Positions 46,925 through 55,156 of a stretch of DNA of 64,000 nucleotides are shown here, one piece after another. Both the position numbers and the translations under genes were made by a program. The notes under the pieces are model-generated. The model ran no database searches. It worked only from the letters and a program-made list of their open reading frames with translations, and was not told the origin of the DNA. Source of the stretch: Verrucomicrobiaceae bacterium (GTDB lineage: Bacteria > Verrucomicrobiota > Verrucomicrobiia > Verrucomicrobiales > Akkermansiaceae); contig JAIXQS010000167.1 of NCBI GenBank assembly GCA_027485615.1, positions 60,877 through 124,876 on the forward strand, in the 5' to 3' direction. Positions within the stretch are counted from its first letter, which is position 1; every line of letters starts with the position of its first letter.

Positions 46925-48034
46925 TCATTCCGATAACAAGGAAAGAATAGATGATTCCGTGAAGCTCTGCACCCAAACATCGGCTCCGGCTTTGACCTTT
47001 TCCCTGGAGATGATCCCTCCGAATCCGACCATCACATCGACATCAGGCTTGGTCTCAAGATCGGAAATCCCATCGCCGATCATCACAACGCGGGCGGGCA
47101 ATGTCGCCCGTTTCCAATCGTTGATGATCTCGTTCTTGCCATGGTTGCGGGTTGTGGGGAAATCCGTGCCGTAGCCCGCGTAAGTCGCGAATTCATTGAA
47201 GAAAATGGGAACCGCCTCCACATGATTGATACCGAGATGATCCGCCAGCGGCCTGATGAGCGGCTCGAAACCTCCGGAAAGAATCACCGGGATCCAACCA
47301 TTCGATTTCGCCGTTTCAACGAACTCGCGCGCACCGGGAGCGAGATGATCAATATAAAGCCGGGCGACTTCCTCTGCCATGGATTTGTCCGGACGGATGA
47401 TCTCCATCCTTTTCCCGAACACCTCATCCAATGGCACATCTCCGTTCATGGCGGCATTGGTCAAAGCGACGACCTCTGCAAAAACCGCAGGATCAGACAG
47501 GCGCGCGAGTTCGTCGATGCCCTCGATGGCGGATAATGTGGAATCGCAATCCACGAACAATAGTTTCGCTTTGGGCACGGTAATCGGCTGGATGGTCACA
47601 TATGTTCCATCCGCTACTTCACCGAACAATTCGATCATATCCGCGTTGGCCAGGCGGATGCAGCCATGGCTCGCCGGGACGCCGATCAGATCCTCGCGGT
47701 TCGTGCCGTGTATGTAGATGTAGCGCTCCAAGGTATTTGAGTTTTCCTCATCCAGTCCGTCGAGGCGCAGGATGCGTGATAAGACCAGGTCGCCGTCATC
47801 TTCATCTTCCGGATTCCATATTCGGACCGGCACACGCGCGTTGAAGCGGGTATGGATCGGCTCGCCGTCGCCGATTTTTTCAGCGATGGCGAAGCGCCCG
47901 GTGGGTGTGCGGAAACTGCCTTCCTTAAAGCCCATGCCCTTCTCGCCGCTGGAGATGCGGTAGGTGCGTAGGATTTGATCGTCATGGTAAAGGTCGAGCT
48001 CTTGGCGATCCAGGGAGATTTCGATGCGTGTCAT
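46925..48034 (-). CDS. L,D-transpeptidase (YkuD) fused to phosphoserine phosphatase
   Basis: The 369-residue protein joins two enzymes. Residues about 1-150 form a YkuD domain with YIHGTNREDLIG and the catalytic ASHGCIRLAN (Cys125, His123, Arg127). Residues about 155-369 form a HAD phosphatase with VDCDSTLSAIEGIDELARL (nucleophile Asp162, Asp164), SGGFEP (Ser253), Lys300 and IGDGISDLE (Asp321, Asp325). Glu171 and Arg209 match substrate-binding residues of phosphoserine phosphatase. No signal peptide exists, so the transpeptidase domain would be cytoplasmic, which is odd. The ATG overlaps the stop of the ketosynthase gene upstream. Confidence 0.85.
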   Translation of the reverse strand: MTRIEISLDRQELDLYHDDQILRTYRISSGEKGMGFKEGSFRTPTGRFAIAEKIGDGEPIHTRFNARVPVRIWNPEDEDDGDLVLSRILRLDGLDEENSNTLERYIYIHGTNREDLIGVPASHGCIRLANADMIELFGEVADGTYVTIQPITVPKAKLLFVDCDSTLSAIEGIDELARLSDPAVFAEVVALTNAAMNGDVPLDEVFGKRMEIIRPDKSMAEEVARLYIDHLAPGAREFVETAKSNGWIPVILSGGFEPLIRPLADHLGINHVEAVPIFFNEFATYAGYGTDFPTTRNHGKNEIINDWKRATLPARVVMIGDGISDLETKPDVDVMVGFGGIISREKVKAGADVWVQSFTESSILSLLSE

Positions 48035-49170
48035 GGATGTGTTCGGAAAACAGCGAGAGAGTTATGGCCGCCCATGCCATGCGCAAGTTTGTAGACCGGG
48101 CCGAGGCATGGCGTGATTTTCCAAGGAGCGTCCATGCCGCACGCCCCGAGAGTTCCGGAAAGGTTGGGCGGCAACGTTTTTTCCGCCATGAAACGCAGCA
48201 AAATCACGCTCTCCAGAAGGCCGCTCGCCCCGACGGTGTGGCCGATGAACGGCTTGAGCAGATGCAAGGTGGCCTGACTGGAAAGGAAAGCCCGCTCGGC
48301 GGCGGCCTGGACTTTCGTGCCGGTGGCGTGGGGTAGGATTGCTGCGGGTTCTCCGCATTTGGCGATTGCGTTATCTATTAGCGAGCTTGTCCGCCCGCCG
48401 CTTTTCGGGATGCCGACGGGATCCGCGCCGTCCGAGTTGTTGGCGAAATGCGTGATGACCGTTTTTCCTTTTTCCGATGTGGAAAGCGCGATGGCAGCCG
48501 CTCCCTCGGCGGGGATGAAGCCGTCGGTGGCGGAGGAAAAAGGGTTCAGTGGCGATGAGGTTCCGAGCAGGCCGGAGTCCGCATAGTTGTCGAGCAACAG
48601 CGGCACAAGCGGGAGATCGACCGCGACAACGAGGGCGCGTTCCGCGTGGCCGGCGTCGAGGAGGATTTTCGCGAGGCCCAGGGCATCGAGACCGGCCGAG
48701 CAGCCGCTGGCGACAAGGTGGTTCGGGCCGAAAATGCCGCACTCGATGGAAATGGCGGTGGCGGGTTCGCTGTGGATCGTGTTGCTGGCGGCCATCAGCT
48801 TGAACGGACGCCGCCCCGGCCATGACCCGAGCCAGCCCGCCGCGTTGCCCCGGCTGGTGCCGACGATGAGCGCCGCGTTCGCAAGTTGGCTTTCATCCCA
48901 TCCGGCGGCGGAAACGGCCTGCCGCGCGACATGCAGAGCTGCCATTGAGGCGGGGCTCCATTTCCTGTGGGTCAGCAATCGTCTCGGCTCGATCCATGCG
49001 CCCGGCAGCGCGGCATGGCGGCTGTCATTTCCCAACAGCTCGCCAAGCGGGCGGATCGCTGTTTCCCCATGTGAGATCGCATGGAAATGGGATTCGACAT
49101 CGTGCCCCAGGGAGGAGAGTGCGCCGAGGCCGACGATGGATGTGTGGGAAATGATGCCCTCCGGTAGCAA
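48031..49170 (-). CDS. Beta-ketoacyl synthase (KAS-like)
   Basis: A condensing enzyme of about 380 residues with the Cys-His-His triad: LVASGCSAGLDALG (Cys), ILPHATGTKVQAA (His) and FIGHTVGASGLLES (His). It would extend or start an acyl chain on ACP; the product is unknown. The N-terminal SHTSIVGLGALSSLGHDVES is the true domain start. No ATG is nearby: TTG at 49170 is a candidate, while an ATT at 49152 is preceded at good distance by GGAGGG. It is coupled by a 4-base overlap to the transpeptidase-phosphatase gene and divergent from prmC. Confidence 0.82.
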   Translation of the reverse strand: MLPEGIISHTSIVGLGALSSLGHDVESHFHAISHGETAIRPLGELLGNDSRHAALPGAWIEPRRLLTHRKWSPASMAALHVARQAVSAAGWDESQLANAALIVGTSRGNAAGWLGSWPGRRPFKLMAASNTIHSEPATAISIECGIFGPNHLVASGCSAGLDALGLAKILLDAGHAERALVVAVDLPLVPLLLDNYADSGLLGTSSPLNPFSSATDGFIPAEGAAAIALSTSEKGKTVITHFANNSDGADPVGIPKSGGRTSSLIDNAIAKCGEPAAILPHATGTKVQAAAERAFLSSQATLHLLKPFIGHTVGASGLLESVILLRFMAEKTLPPNLSGTLGACGMDAPWKITPCLGPVYKLAHGMGGHNSLAVFRTHP

Positions 49171-49258
49171 GCCCAGCGCGGACGGCAACCCAAAACAGGC
49201 TCGTGCTTGGTTTTCGGCCTTTGCTCTTCCGCCGTTCCCGCCCATAAGCGGCGCGGCG

Positions 49259-50095
49259 ATGAAGTCCGTTCTGGAAACAATCAATGGCGGTGCGGAATAC
49301 CTTGGCAAGCGAGGTGTTGAGGACGCGCGGCGCAACATGGAGCATCTGTTAGCCCAAAGGCTCGGCTGCACCCGGATGCAGCTTTACACCCAGTTCGACC
49401 GCCCGCTGGAGGAGGAAATCTTGGCCCCGTTGCGCGAGTCCTTGAAAAAGCGCGGCGAGGGGATCCCGCTCCAGCACCTGCTGGGAAGCGTGGGATTCCA
49501 TGGTCGTGATTTCCTTTGCGACGCCCGCGCCTTGATCCCGCGCCCTGAGACGGAGGAACTCGCTGAAATGATACTCAAGCTCGTGGTTGGCGGCCCGTTG
49601 GAAATCCTCGACATGGGATGCGGCTCCGGGGTGCTCGGCCTCACGCTCGCGGCGGAGCTGCCGGACTCCCATGTGACCCTCGCGGATCTTTCCGAGGACG
49701 CACTCTCTTTAACCAGGGAGAATGCGGAGAAACTCGGCATCACGAACATCACGCTCGTCCGCAGCGACCTTTTCTCTGCCATCAGCGGCACGTTTGATCT
49801 CATCGCCGCAAACCTGCCTTACGTCCCGGAAGGCGAGGCGGCGGAAATGGCGCGCGAACTCCGCCACGATCCCGCGCTCGCGCTTTTTTCGGGCGCGGAC
49901 GGGCTGGATCTGTTGCGGCGATTCGTGCCGGAGGCTTTCGCTTTCCTGAAACCCGGCGGATTGCTCGCCCTCGAAATCGGGCACGATCAGGCTTCCCAGC
50001 TCTTCGCGGGTTTGGAATCCTCGGGCTTCCGGGAAATCGAAATCCGCACGGATCTCTCCGGCATCGCCCGTTTTCCCTTCGCCAGACACCCGTAA
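49259..50095 (+). CDS. prmC: Peptide chain release factor N5-glutamine methyltransferase
   Basis: PrmC methylates the GGQ glutamine of release factors RF1 and RF2. The 278-residue protein has the helical N-terminal domain (to about residue 75), RDFLCDARALIPRPETEEL, the SAM motif ILDMGCGSGVLGLTLA, and the substrate motif as ANLPYVPEGE. The usual motif is NPPY; here the second residue is Leu. The ATG at 49259 was chosen because upstream codons overlap the divergent ketosynthase gene. murA follows after 15 bases. Confidence 0.9.
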   Translation: MKSVLETINGGAEYLGKRGVEDARRNMEHLLAQRLGCTRMQLYTQFDRPLEEEILAPLRESLKKRGEGIPLQHLLGSVGFHGRDFLCDARALIPRPETEELAEMILKLVVGGPLEILDMGCGSGVLGLTLAAELPDSHVTLADLSEDALSLTRENAEKLGITNITLVRSDLFSAISGTFDLIAANLPYVPEGEAAEMARELRHDPALALFSGADGLDLLRRFVPEAFAFLKPGGLLALEIGHDQASQLFAGLESSGFREIEIRTDLSGIARFPFARHP

Positions 50096-50110
50096 GAAAA
50101 AAACCATCCA

Positions 50111-51379
50111 ATGGATAAACTCGTCGTCCACGGCGGCTCCGTCATCAAGGGAGCCATCAACATCTCCGGCTCCAAAAACGCCTCGCTGCCCATCCTCGCC
50201 GCCGCCATCCTGACCGGTGAGGACTGCATCATCCGCCGCGTGCCGGATGTCTCGGACACGAATTACATGATCCAGATCCTCAGCGCCCTTGGCGCGGACG
50301 TGGAGCGATCCTCCGGCACCGTCCGCATCACCTGCGCCGACATTTCCGACGAGGCTCCCTACGAACTCGTCCGCCGCATGCGCGCCTCGATCTGCGTGAT
50401 GGGCCCGCTGCTCGCGCGGAAAGGGCGGGCCGTCGTCTCGCTGCCGGGCGGCTGTGTGATCGGCGACAGGCCGGTCGATCTCCACCTGAAAGGCATGGCC
50501 GCGCTCGGCGCGAAAATCGAGTTCGAGGGCGGCAACATCATCCTCACCGCCCCGGACGGATTGAAAGGCGCGGAAATGGATCTGCGCGGCGAAAGCGGCC
50601 CCACCGTCCTCGGCACCGACAACGTGATGATGGCCGCCACCCTGGCCGAGGGCATCACCGTCATCGAATCCGCCGCCGCCGAGCCGGAGGTGCTCGACCT
50701 CGCGAATTTCCTCAACGCCATGGGCGCGAAGATCACCGGCGCAGGTACTAGGCGCATCGTAATTGAGGGCGTCAAGGAGCTGAAAGGCGTCGAACACACC
50801 GTCATCCCGGACCGCATCGAGGCGGGGACCTTCATGGCCGCCGCCGCCATCGCCGGTGAGGGTGTCACCCTCCGCCGCGTGAACCGCGACCATCTCAAGG
50901 CGATCACCGACGCGATCGTGAAATCCGGCCACAAGGTCACGTTCAACGAGAAGGGCGATTCCTGTTTCATCGAGCGCGGGGAAAACCTCGTCGGCGTCGA
51001 TCTGGTGACCGCGCCGTTCCCGGGTTACCCGACGGACATGCAGGCGCAGATGACCGCCCTGCTCGCCACCACTCCCGGCATCAGCGTGGTCAAGGACACC
51101 ATTTTCCCGCAGCGTTTCATGCACTGCGCCGAGCTGAAGCGGATGGGTGCCGACATCAAGGTCGATAACGGCAGCGCGATCATCCGCGGGGTGGAGCAAC
51201 TCTCCGCCGCCCCCGTCATGGCCTCCGACCTCCGCGCCTCCGCCGCCCTCGTCCTCGCCGCCCTCCGCGCGAAAGGCACCACGGAAATCTCCCGCCTCTA
51301 CCACATCGACCGCGGCTACGAGCACATCGACGAAAAGCTCATATCGCTCGGCGCGGACGTCGAGCGGGTGCGGGTGTGA
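50111..51379 (+). CDS. murA: UDP-N-acetylglucosamine 1-carboxyvinyltransferase
   Basis: MurA adds enolpyruvate from PEP to UDP-GlcNAc, the first committed step of peptidoglycan synthesis. The 422-residue protein contains VHGGSVIKGAINISGSKNAS, the active-site cysteine loop SLPGGCVIGDRPVDLHLKG (Cys present, so probably fosfomycin-sensitive), and TAPFPGYPTDMQAQ. It lies directly after prmC and is probably cotranscribed with it. Confidence 0.96.
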   Translation: MDKLVVHGGSVIKGAINISGSKNASLPILAAAILTGEDCIIRRVPDVSDTNYMIQILSALGADVERSSGTVRITCADISDEAPYELVRRMRASICVMGPLLARKGRAVVSLPGGCVIGDRPVDLHLKGMAALGAKIEFEGGNIILTAPDGLKGAEMDLRGESGPTVLGTDNVMMAATLAEGITVIESAAAEPEVLDLANFLNAMGAKITGAGTRRIVIEGVKELKGVEHTVIPDRIEAGTFMAAAAIAGEGVTLRRVNRDHLKAITDAIVKSGHKVTFNEKGDSCFIERGENLVGVDLVTAPFPGYPTDMQAQMTALLATTPGISVVKDTIFPQRFMHCAELKRMGADIKVDNGSAIIRGVEQLSAAPVMASDLRASAALVLAALRAKGTTEISRLYHIDRGYEHIDEKLISLGADVERVRV

Positions 51380-51541
51380 TTTTAAAAATCTTACGCCCCG
51401 CTCACCGCGGGTTCACCACCAATCCGGGCTTACGGCTCCTCCGTTTTTGATCAAGGCCGACCGAGCCGGATCAGCCCTACCGGTCTGGAAAGGCAAGAAG
51501 CCGGACATCCGTTATCCGGAGTGAGCGGGTGTCAGGGTTGC

Positions 51542-51626
51542 GGACCGCGGGTCTTCAGCCCGCCCCGGTGCCATGGCTTTTCCCCTGGGGCTTGATTCTC
51601 CGGGGCGGGCTAAAGACCCGCGGTCC
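51542..51626. repeat. Large palindromic intergenic repeat
   Basis: Arms 51542-51567 and 51601-51626 are inverted copies of 26 bases with a single mismatch (core GCGGGTCTTCAGCCCGCCCC), separated by 33 bases. It overlaps the apparent 5' extension of the next gene, which argues that the real start of that gene lies downstream. A related remnant lies at 31992. Confidence 0.85.
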
Positions 51627-51681
51627 CATCTCGCGCCTTTACCGCACCGATAAACCTACCACTATCATCGCGATACCCGGT

Positions 51682-52731
51682 TTGAACCCCTCTTCCCCAG
51701 CACCCGTTGTTGCCGTTTCCTCGCGCCTCGCATGGCTTGATGCATGGCGCGGGTTGGCCGTGTTGTGGATGATCGAGACGCATTGTTTCAACGCCTTCAG
51801 GGATGCGGACTGGCTTCAATCGGCTTGGTTCCCGTGGCTCAATTACGCAAACGGGCTGGTGGCTCCCTCCTTCCTTTTCATCGCCGGGTTCGTCCAGGGG
51901 CATGCCATGCGACGGGTGTGGGAACGCGGGGAATCGCTGCGCATCAACCGATCGCGGGTCACGCGGCTGGCGGCGATTTTCGCGCTGGGGTATGCTCTGC
52001 GATTGCCTTTGGTCGCTTGGTTGGGCGGGACGGAGAGCTTCGTCCTCGTCCTGGTGCCCTGGTTATGCACGGTGGATATCTTATCCTGCCTGGCGGTCTC
52101 GTTGGGCTTGTTGCTCGTGCTGGGCAGGATTTGTCAGGACGGGAGAAAATTCGACTTCTTGGCCGTCATTTTTGCCTTCGGATGCGTCGCGCTGGCTCCG
52201 GTCGCGAGTTCCTGGACTCAGGGAAATCAGCTCTCCAGCCTGGCGCTCACATGGACGAATCGCAGTTACGGGGCGTTGTTTCCGCTGCTGCCATGGTTTG
52301 GATTTGCTGCCTTGGGAGCGGTGTGCTCCCGATGGCGCGGCCATGCCGGGGTTTTCGCGATGGGTGCCGTGGCCGCTTGGATCGCTTCGCAGCTCATTCC
52401 TCAAAACTTCGGAGATTACTCCCACGCGCAGCCTGCCTTTTTTCTGGAGCGCCTGAGCTGGGTGCTGCTGTTAGGCGCGGGTTTTGCGAGCTGCCGAACG
52501 CTTACCGAACTGAAGTTGCTTCAATTCGTGGGCAAGAACTCGTTGGGGCTGTATGTGATCCACCTTCAGATCATCTATACGCTCCTGCTGAATCTGAGTG
52601 GGTTCAAAAATATGGCACCACCTGTTGCGGTGTGGATTTCGCTGCCCATCACCTTGGCGGGTTCGTTGGGAGTGGCCTGGCTGCTGACACGTTATGTATA
52701 TCCGAATATACTGAAACGTCGCTCTGCGTAA
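51682..52731 (+). CDS. Acyltransferase-like multi-pass membrane protein
   Basis: About 349 residues with about ten membrane segments. LAWLDAWRGLAVLWMIETHC and APSFLFIAGFVQGHAMRRVW resemble the acyltransferase-3/heparan N-acetyltransferase (DUF1624/DUF418) superfamily, which modifies carbohydrates on the outer side of the inner membrane. The C-terminal QFVGKNSLGLYVIHLQIIY fits that group. The open frame extends to 51529 but crosses the palindromic repeat, so a TTG at 51682 is the better start. It is monocistronic or weakly linked to the downstream epimerase. Confidence 0.75.
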   Translation: MNPSSPAPVVAVSSRLAWLDAWRGLAVLWMIETHCFNAFRDADWLQSAWFPWLNYANGLVAPSFLFIAGFVQGHAMRRVWERGESLRINRSRVTRLAAIFALGYALRLPLVAWLGGTESFVLVLVPWLCTVDILSCLAVSLGLLLVLGRICQDGRKFDFLAVIFAFGCVALAPVASSWTQGNQLSSLALTWTNRSYGALFPLLPWFGFAALGAVCSRWRGHAGVFAMGAVAAWIASQLIPQNFGDYSHAQPAFFLERLSWVLLLGAGFASCRTLTELKLLQFVGKNSLGLYVIHLQIIYTLLLNLSGFKNMAPPVAVWISLPITLAGSLGVAWLLTRYVYPNILKRRSA

Positions 52732-52790
52732 TTTACGGTTGGACGGTGAGTGCGGCCTTGCGACCGCCCGGATCGGTGCTTTCATGCGTC

Positions 52791-53681
52791 ATGGGAAAAC
52801 GGGTCGTGATCTACGGGGCAAGCGGTTTCATCGGAGGCGGCTTGGCCGGGATGTTGGTGGGGGAGGGTTATGAGGTCGTCGGCGTGAGCAGGAAAGGGGA
52901 GGGGAGTATGGAAGGCGTTTCCTCATGGGTGAAGCCGAACGCGGTGGATCTGCGGGGCTGCGCGGCGGTCATCAATCTTGCGGGCGCGCCCATCGACCAG
53001 CGCTGGACGGAGGCGCGGAAGAAGGAATTCCACGCCAGCCGGGTGGGCGTGACCGAGGATATCGTGGCGAGGATCGCGGCCCTTCCAGCGGCGGAGCGAC
53101 CGGAGTTGCTGCTGAACGGATCGGCGGTGGGTTTCTATGGCGATGGCGGTGATGCGGTTCTCACGGAAAATGCGCCGCGCGGCGAAGACTATCTGGCGGA
53201 GCTTTGTGATGCATGGGAAAAGGCGGCGCTGCCTGCGGAGGCGCTGGGCGTGCGGACCATCCTTCTCCGCACCGGCGTGGTGCTGGGAAAAGGCGGGCAG
53301 GCGTTCGAGAAACTCATCACCGTTTTCAAGCTTGGGATCGGCGGCCGGTTGGGCGGCGGAAAGCAATGGATGCCGTGGATTCACGTCGATGACCTGAGAG
53401 CGGCGATGGCTTTCTGCCTCCAGGAGAGAAAAATTTCCGGCGTGGTGAACGGCACGGCGCCCGAGCCGGAAACGAACGCCGCGCTGACCCGCAAGCTCGC
53501 GAAGGCGGTGGGCAGATGGGAGTTCCTGCCCGTCCCCGGCTTCGTGCTCAAGCTCGCGCTCGGCGGTTTCGGCGGCTTTCTCCTTGCCAGCCAACGCGCC
53601 GTCCCCGCGAAGCTGACCGAGGCCGGTTTCCGTTTCCGCTACGCTACGCTCGACGACGCTCTCCGGGATTTAACCGCGTGA
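52791..53681 (+). CDS. TIGR01777-family NAD(P)-dependent epimerase/dehydratase (second copy)
   Basis: A 296-residue extended SDR with VIYGASGFIGGGLAGMLVGE, INLAGAPIDQRWTEARKKEF, NGSAVGFYGDGGDAVLTENA and the DUF1731 C-terminus (PAKLTEAGFRFRYATLDDAL). It matches the canonical TIGR01777 pattern more closely than the paralogue at 44847. The ATG at 52791 begins MGKRVVIYGA. It precedes trkA by 108 bases. Confidence 0.88.
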   Translation: MGKRVVIYGASGFIGGGLAGMLVGEGYEVVGVSRKGEGSMEGVSSWVKPNAVDLRGCAAVINLAGAPIDQRWTEARKKEFHASRVGVTEDIVARIAALPAAERPELLLNGSAVGFYGDGGDAVLTENAPRGEDYLAELCDAWEKAALPAEALGVRTILLRTGVVLGKGGQAFEKLITVFKLGIGGRLGGGKQWMPWIHVDDLRAAMAFCLQERKISGVVNGTAPEPETNAALTRKLAKAVGRWEFLPVPGFVLKLALGGFGGFLLASQRAVPAKLTEAGFRFRYATLDDALRDLTA

Positions 53682-53789
53682 AGAATTTCCTGAAGTGAGG
53701 GCGGATATCGGAGGAAGGTTGGGATTGCGGCGGGGAGCGCCAGCGGGTAGGGATGGGGGGTCGCGGTTTTCGGCCGCACTCATTTCCTC

Positions 53790-55139
53790 ATGAACATCAT
53801 CATCGTAGGGGCCGGGGAGATCGGCAGGCATCTGGCGATGTCATTGGCAAAGGAAGCGCACCGCATTTCTCTCATCGAGGCGGATAAATCCCTGGCCGAG
53901 GAGCTGGAGTCCGCGCTGGACGCGAAAGTGATCCACGGGGACGGCACCAGTGTGACCGACCTCGCCGATGCGGACGTGGGCGAATGCGAGCTTTTCCTGG
54001 CGATGTCATCCTCGAACAACACGAACATGATGTCCGCCTCGATGGCGAAAAGCATGGGCGTGCCGAAGGTGGTGAGCCGCGTGCACCCCTCGCTGCAGCG
54101 CGAGGAATGGCTGTTCGATTTCCGCGGGCATTTCGGCGTGGATCACATCTTCAGTTCGGAGCGCCTCACGGCCATCGAGCTGGCGAAATTCGTCCGCAAT
54201 CCGGACTCGCTGGTGGTTGAGGAGCTGGCTCGGGGCCGGATCGAACTGCAGCAGATCAGGGTGGGCGGCAACTCGGAGGAGATCCGCAAGAGGCTGCGGG
54301 ACATCGAGGCGCCGCGGGGCGTGCGGGTGGCGATCATCACAAGGGGCGATACATCCCACGTGCCCGCCGCGGAATCCGTGATCGAGGAGGGCGATCTGGT
54401 GACAATTTTCGGGGAACCCCGGAAGCTACGCGGGTTCGCGGAGAGGCTGCAGGGAAAAGGCCGCAGCGGGGACAAGCTAAGGGTCGTCATTTTCGGCGGC
54501 AACGAATACGGTTTCTCGTTGGCACAGATGCTGGAGAGCATCGATTGCACGGTGCGGGTTTTCGAACGCGATCCGGAAATCTGCGCCAGCCTCGCCGACC
54601 GCCTGACGAACGCCACGATCATCAACGCCGACGCCACCGTTTCCACCGAACTGGAGGAGGAGCAGGTCGGCGAGGCGGACTTCTTCATCAGCACCAGCGT
54701 GGATGATGAGGACAACGTGATGTCCTGCCTCCAGGCGCATACGCTCGGGGTGAAAAACTGCCTGACGATCATCCACCGCGCGGATTACGCGGCGGCGATC
54801 TCTGCGAGCGGGCACCACTTCGGCATCCGCGCGGCGATCAGCCCGCGCGAGGCGACGCGGCGGGAGATCCAGCGCTTCATCACCACGGATTCCCACCACA
54901 TCGTGAAAAAATTCGACGGGATCGATCTGCTTGAGATGCGGGTCGGGAAAGGCTCCATCGCCGCCGGGCACATGGTGAAGGAGATCGACTGGCCGCCGGG
55001 CACCGTGCTGGTGGGGAAACTGCGCGGGCTGCAAGCTGAAGTTCCCGGGCCCGATGATGTGCTGTTGGGCGGCGACCACATTTACGCCATGGTTTCCAGG
55101 GACGCTTTGAAGCGCTTCCTGAAACTTCTCGCCGCCTGA
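53790..55139 (+). CDS. trkA: Trk system potassium uptake protein TrkA
   Basis: TrkA is the cytoplasmic NAD(H)-binding gating subunit of the Trk potassium channel. The 449-residue protein has two RCK/Rossmann domains (IIIVGAGEIGRHLAMSLAKE; RVVIFGGNEYGFSLAQMLES), each followed by a TrkA-C domain (VRVAIITRGDTSHVPA; AGHMVKEIDWPPGTVLVGKL). trkH follows after 17 bases, a normal operon. Confidence 0.95.
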   Translation: MNIIIVGAGEIGRHLAMSLAKEAHRISLIEADKSLAEELESALDAKVIHGDGTSVTDLADADVGECELFLAMSSSNNTNMMSASMAKSMGVPKVVSRVHPSLQREEWLFDFRGHFGVDHIFSSERLTAIELAKFVRNPDSLVVEELARGRIELQQIRVGGNSEEIRKRLRDIEAPRGVRVAIITRGDTSHVPAAESVIEEGDLVTIFGEPRKLRGFAERLQGKGRSGDKLRVVIFGGNEYGFSLAQMLESIDCTVRVFERDPEICASLADRLTNATIINADATVSTELEEEQVGEADFFISTSVDDEDNVMSCLQAHTLGVKNCLTIIHRADYAAAISASGHHFGIRAAISPREATRREIQRFITTDSHHIVKKFDGIDLLEMRVGKGSIAAGHMVKEIDWPPGTVLVGKLRGLQAEVPGPDDVLLGGDHIYAMVSRDALKRFLKLLAA

Positions 55140-55156
55140 TCCAAGCCGATCCGCCC

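Noticed and set aside
49709..51325. Minus-strand frame of 538 codons opposite prmC-murA
   Set aside because: It crosses two well-supported genes and has Asp/Gly/His-rich antisense composition.
51744..52790. Upstream extension of the second epimerase frame
   Set aside because: It is out of frame within the acyltransferase gene; homology starts at 52791.
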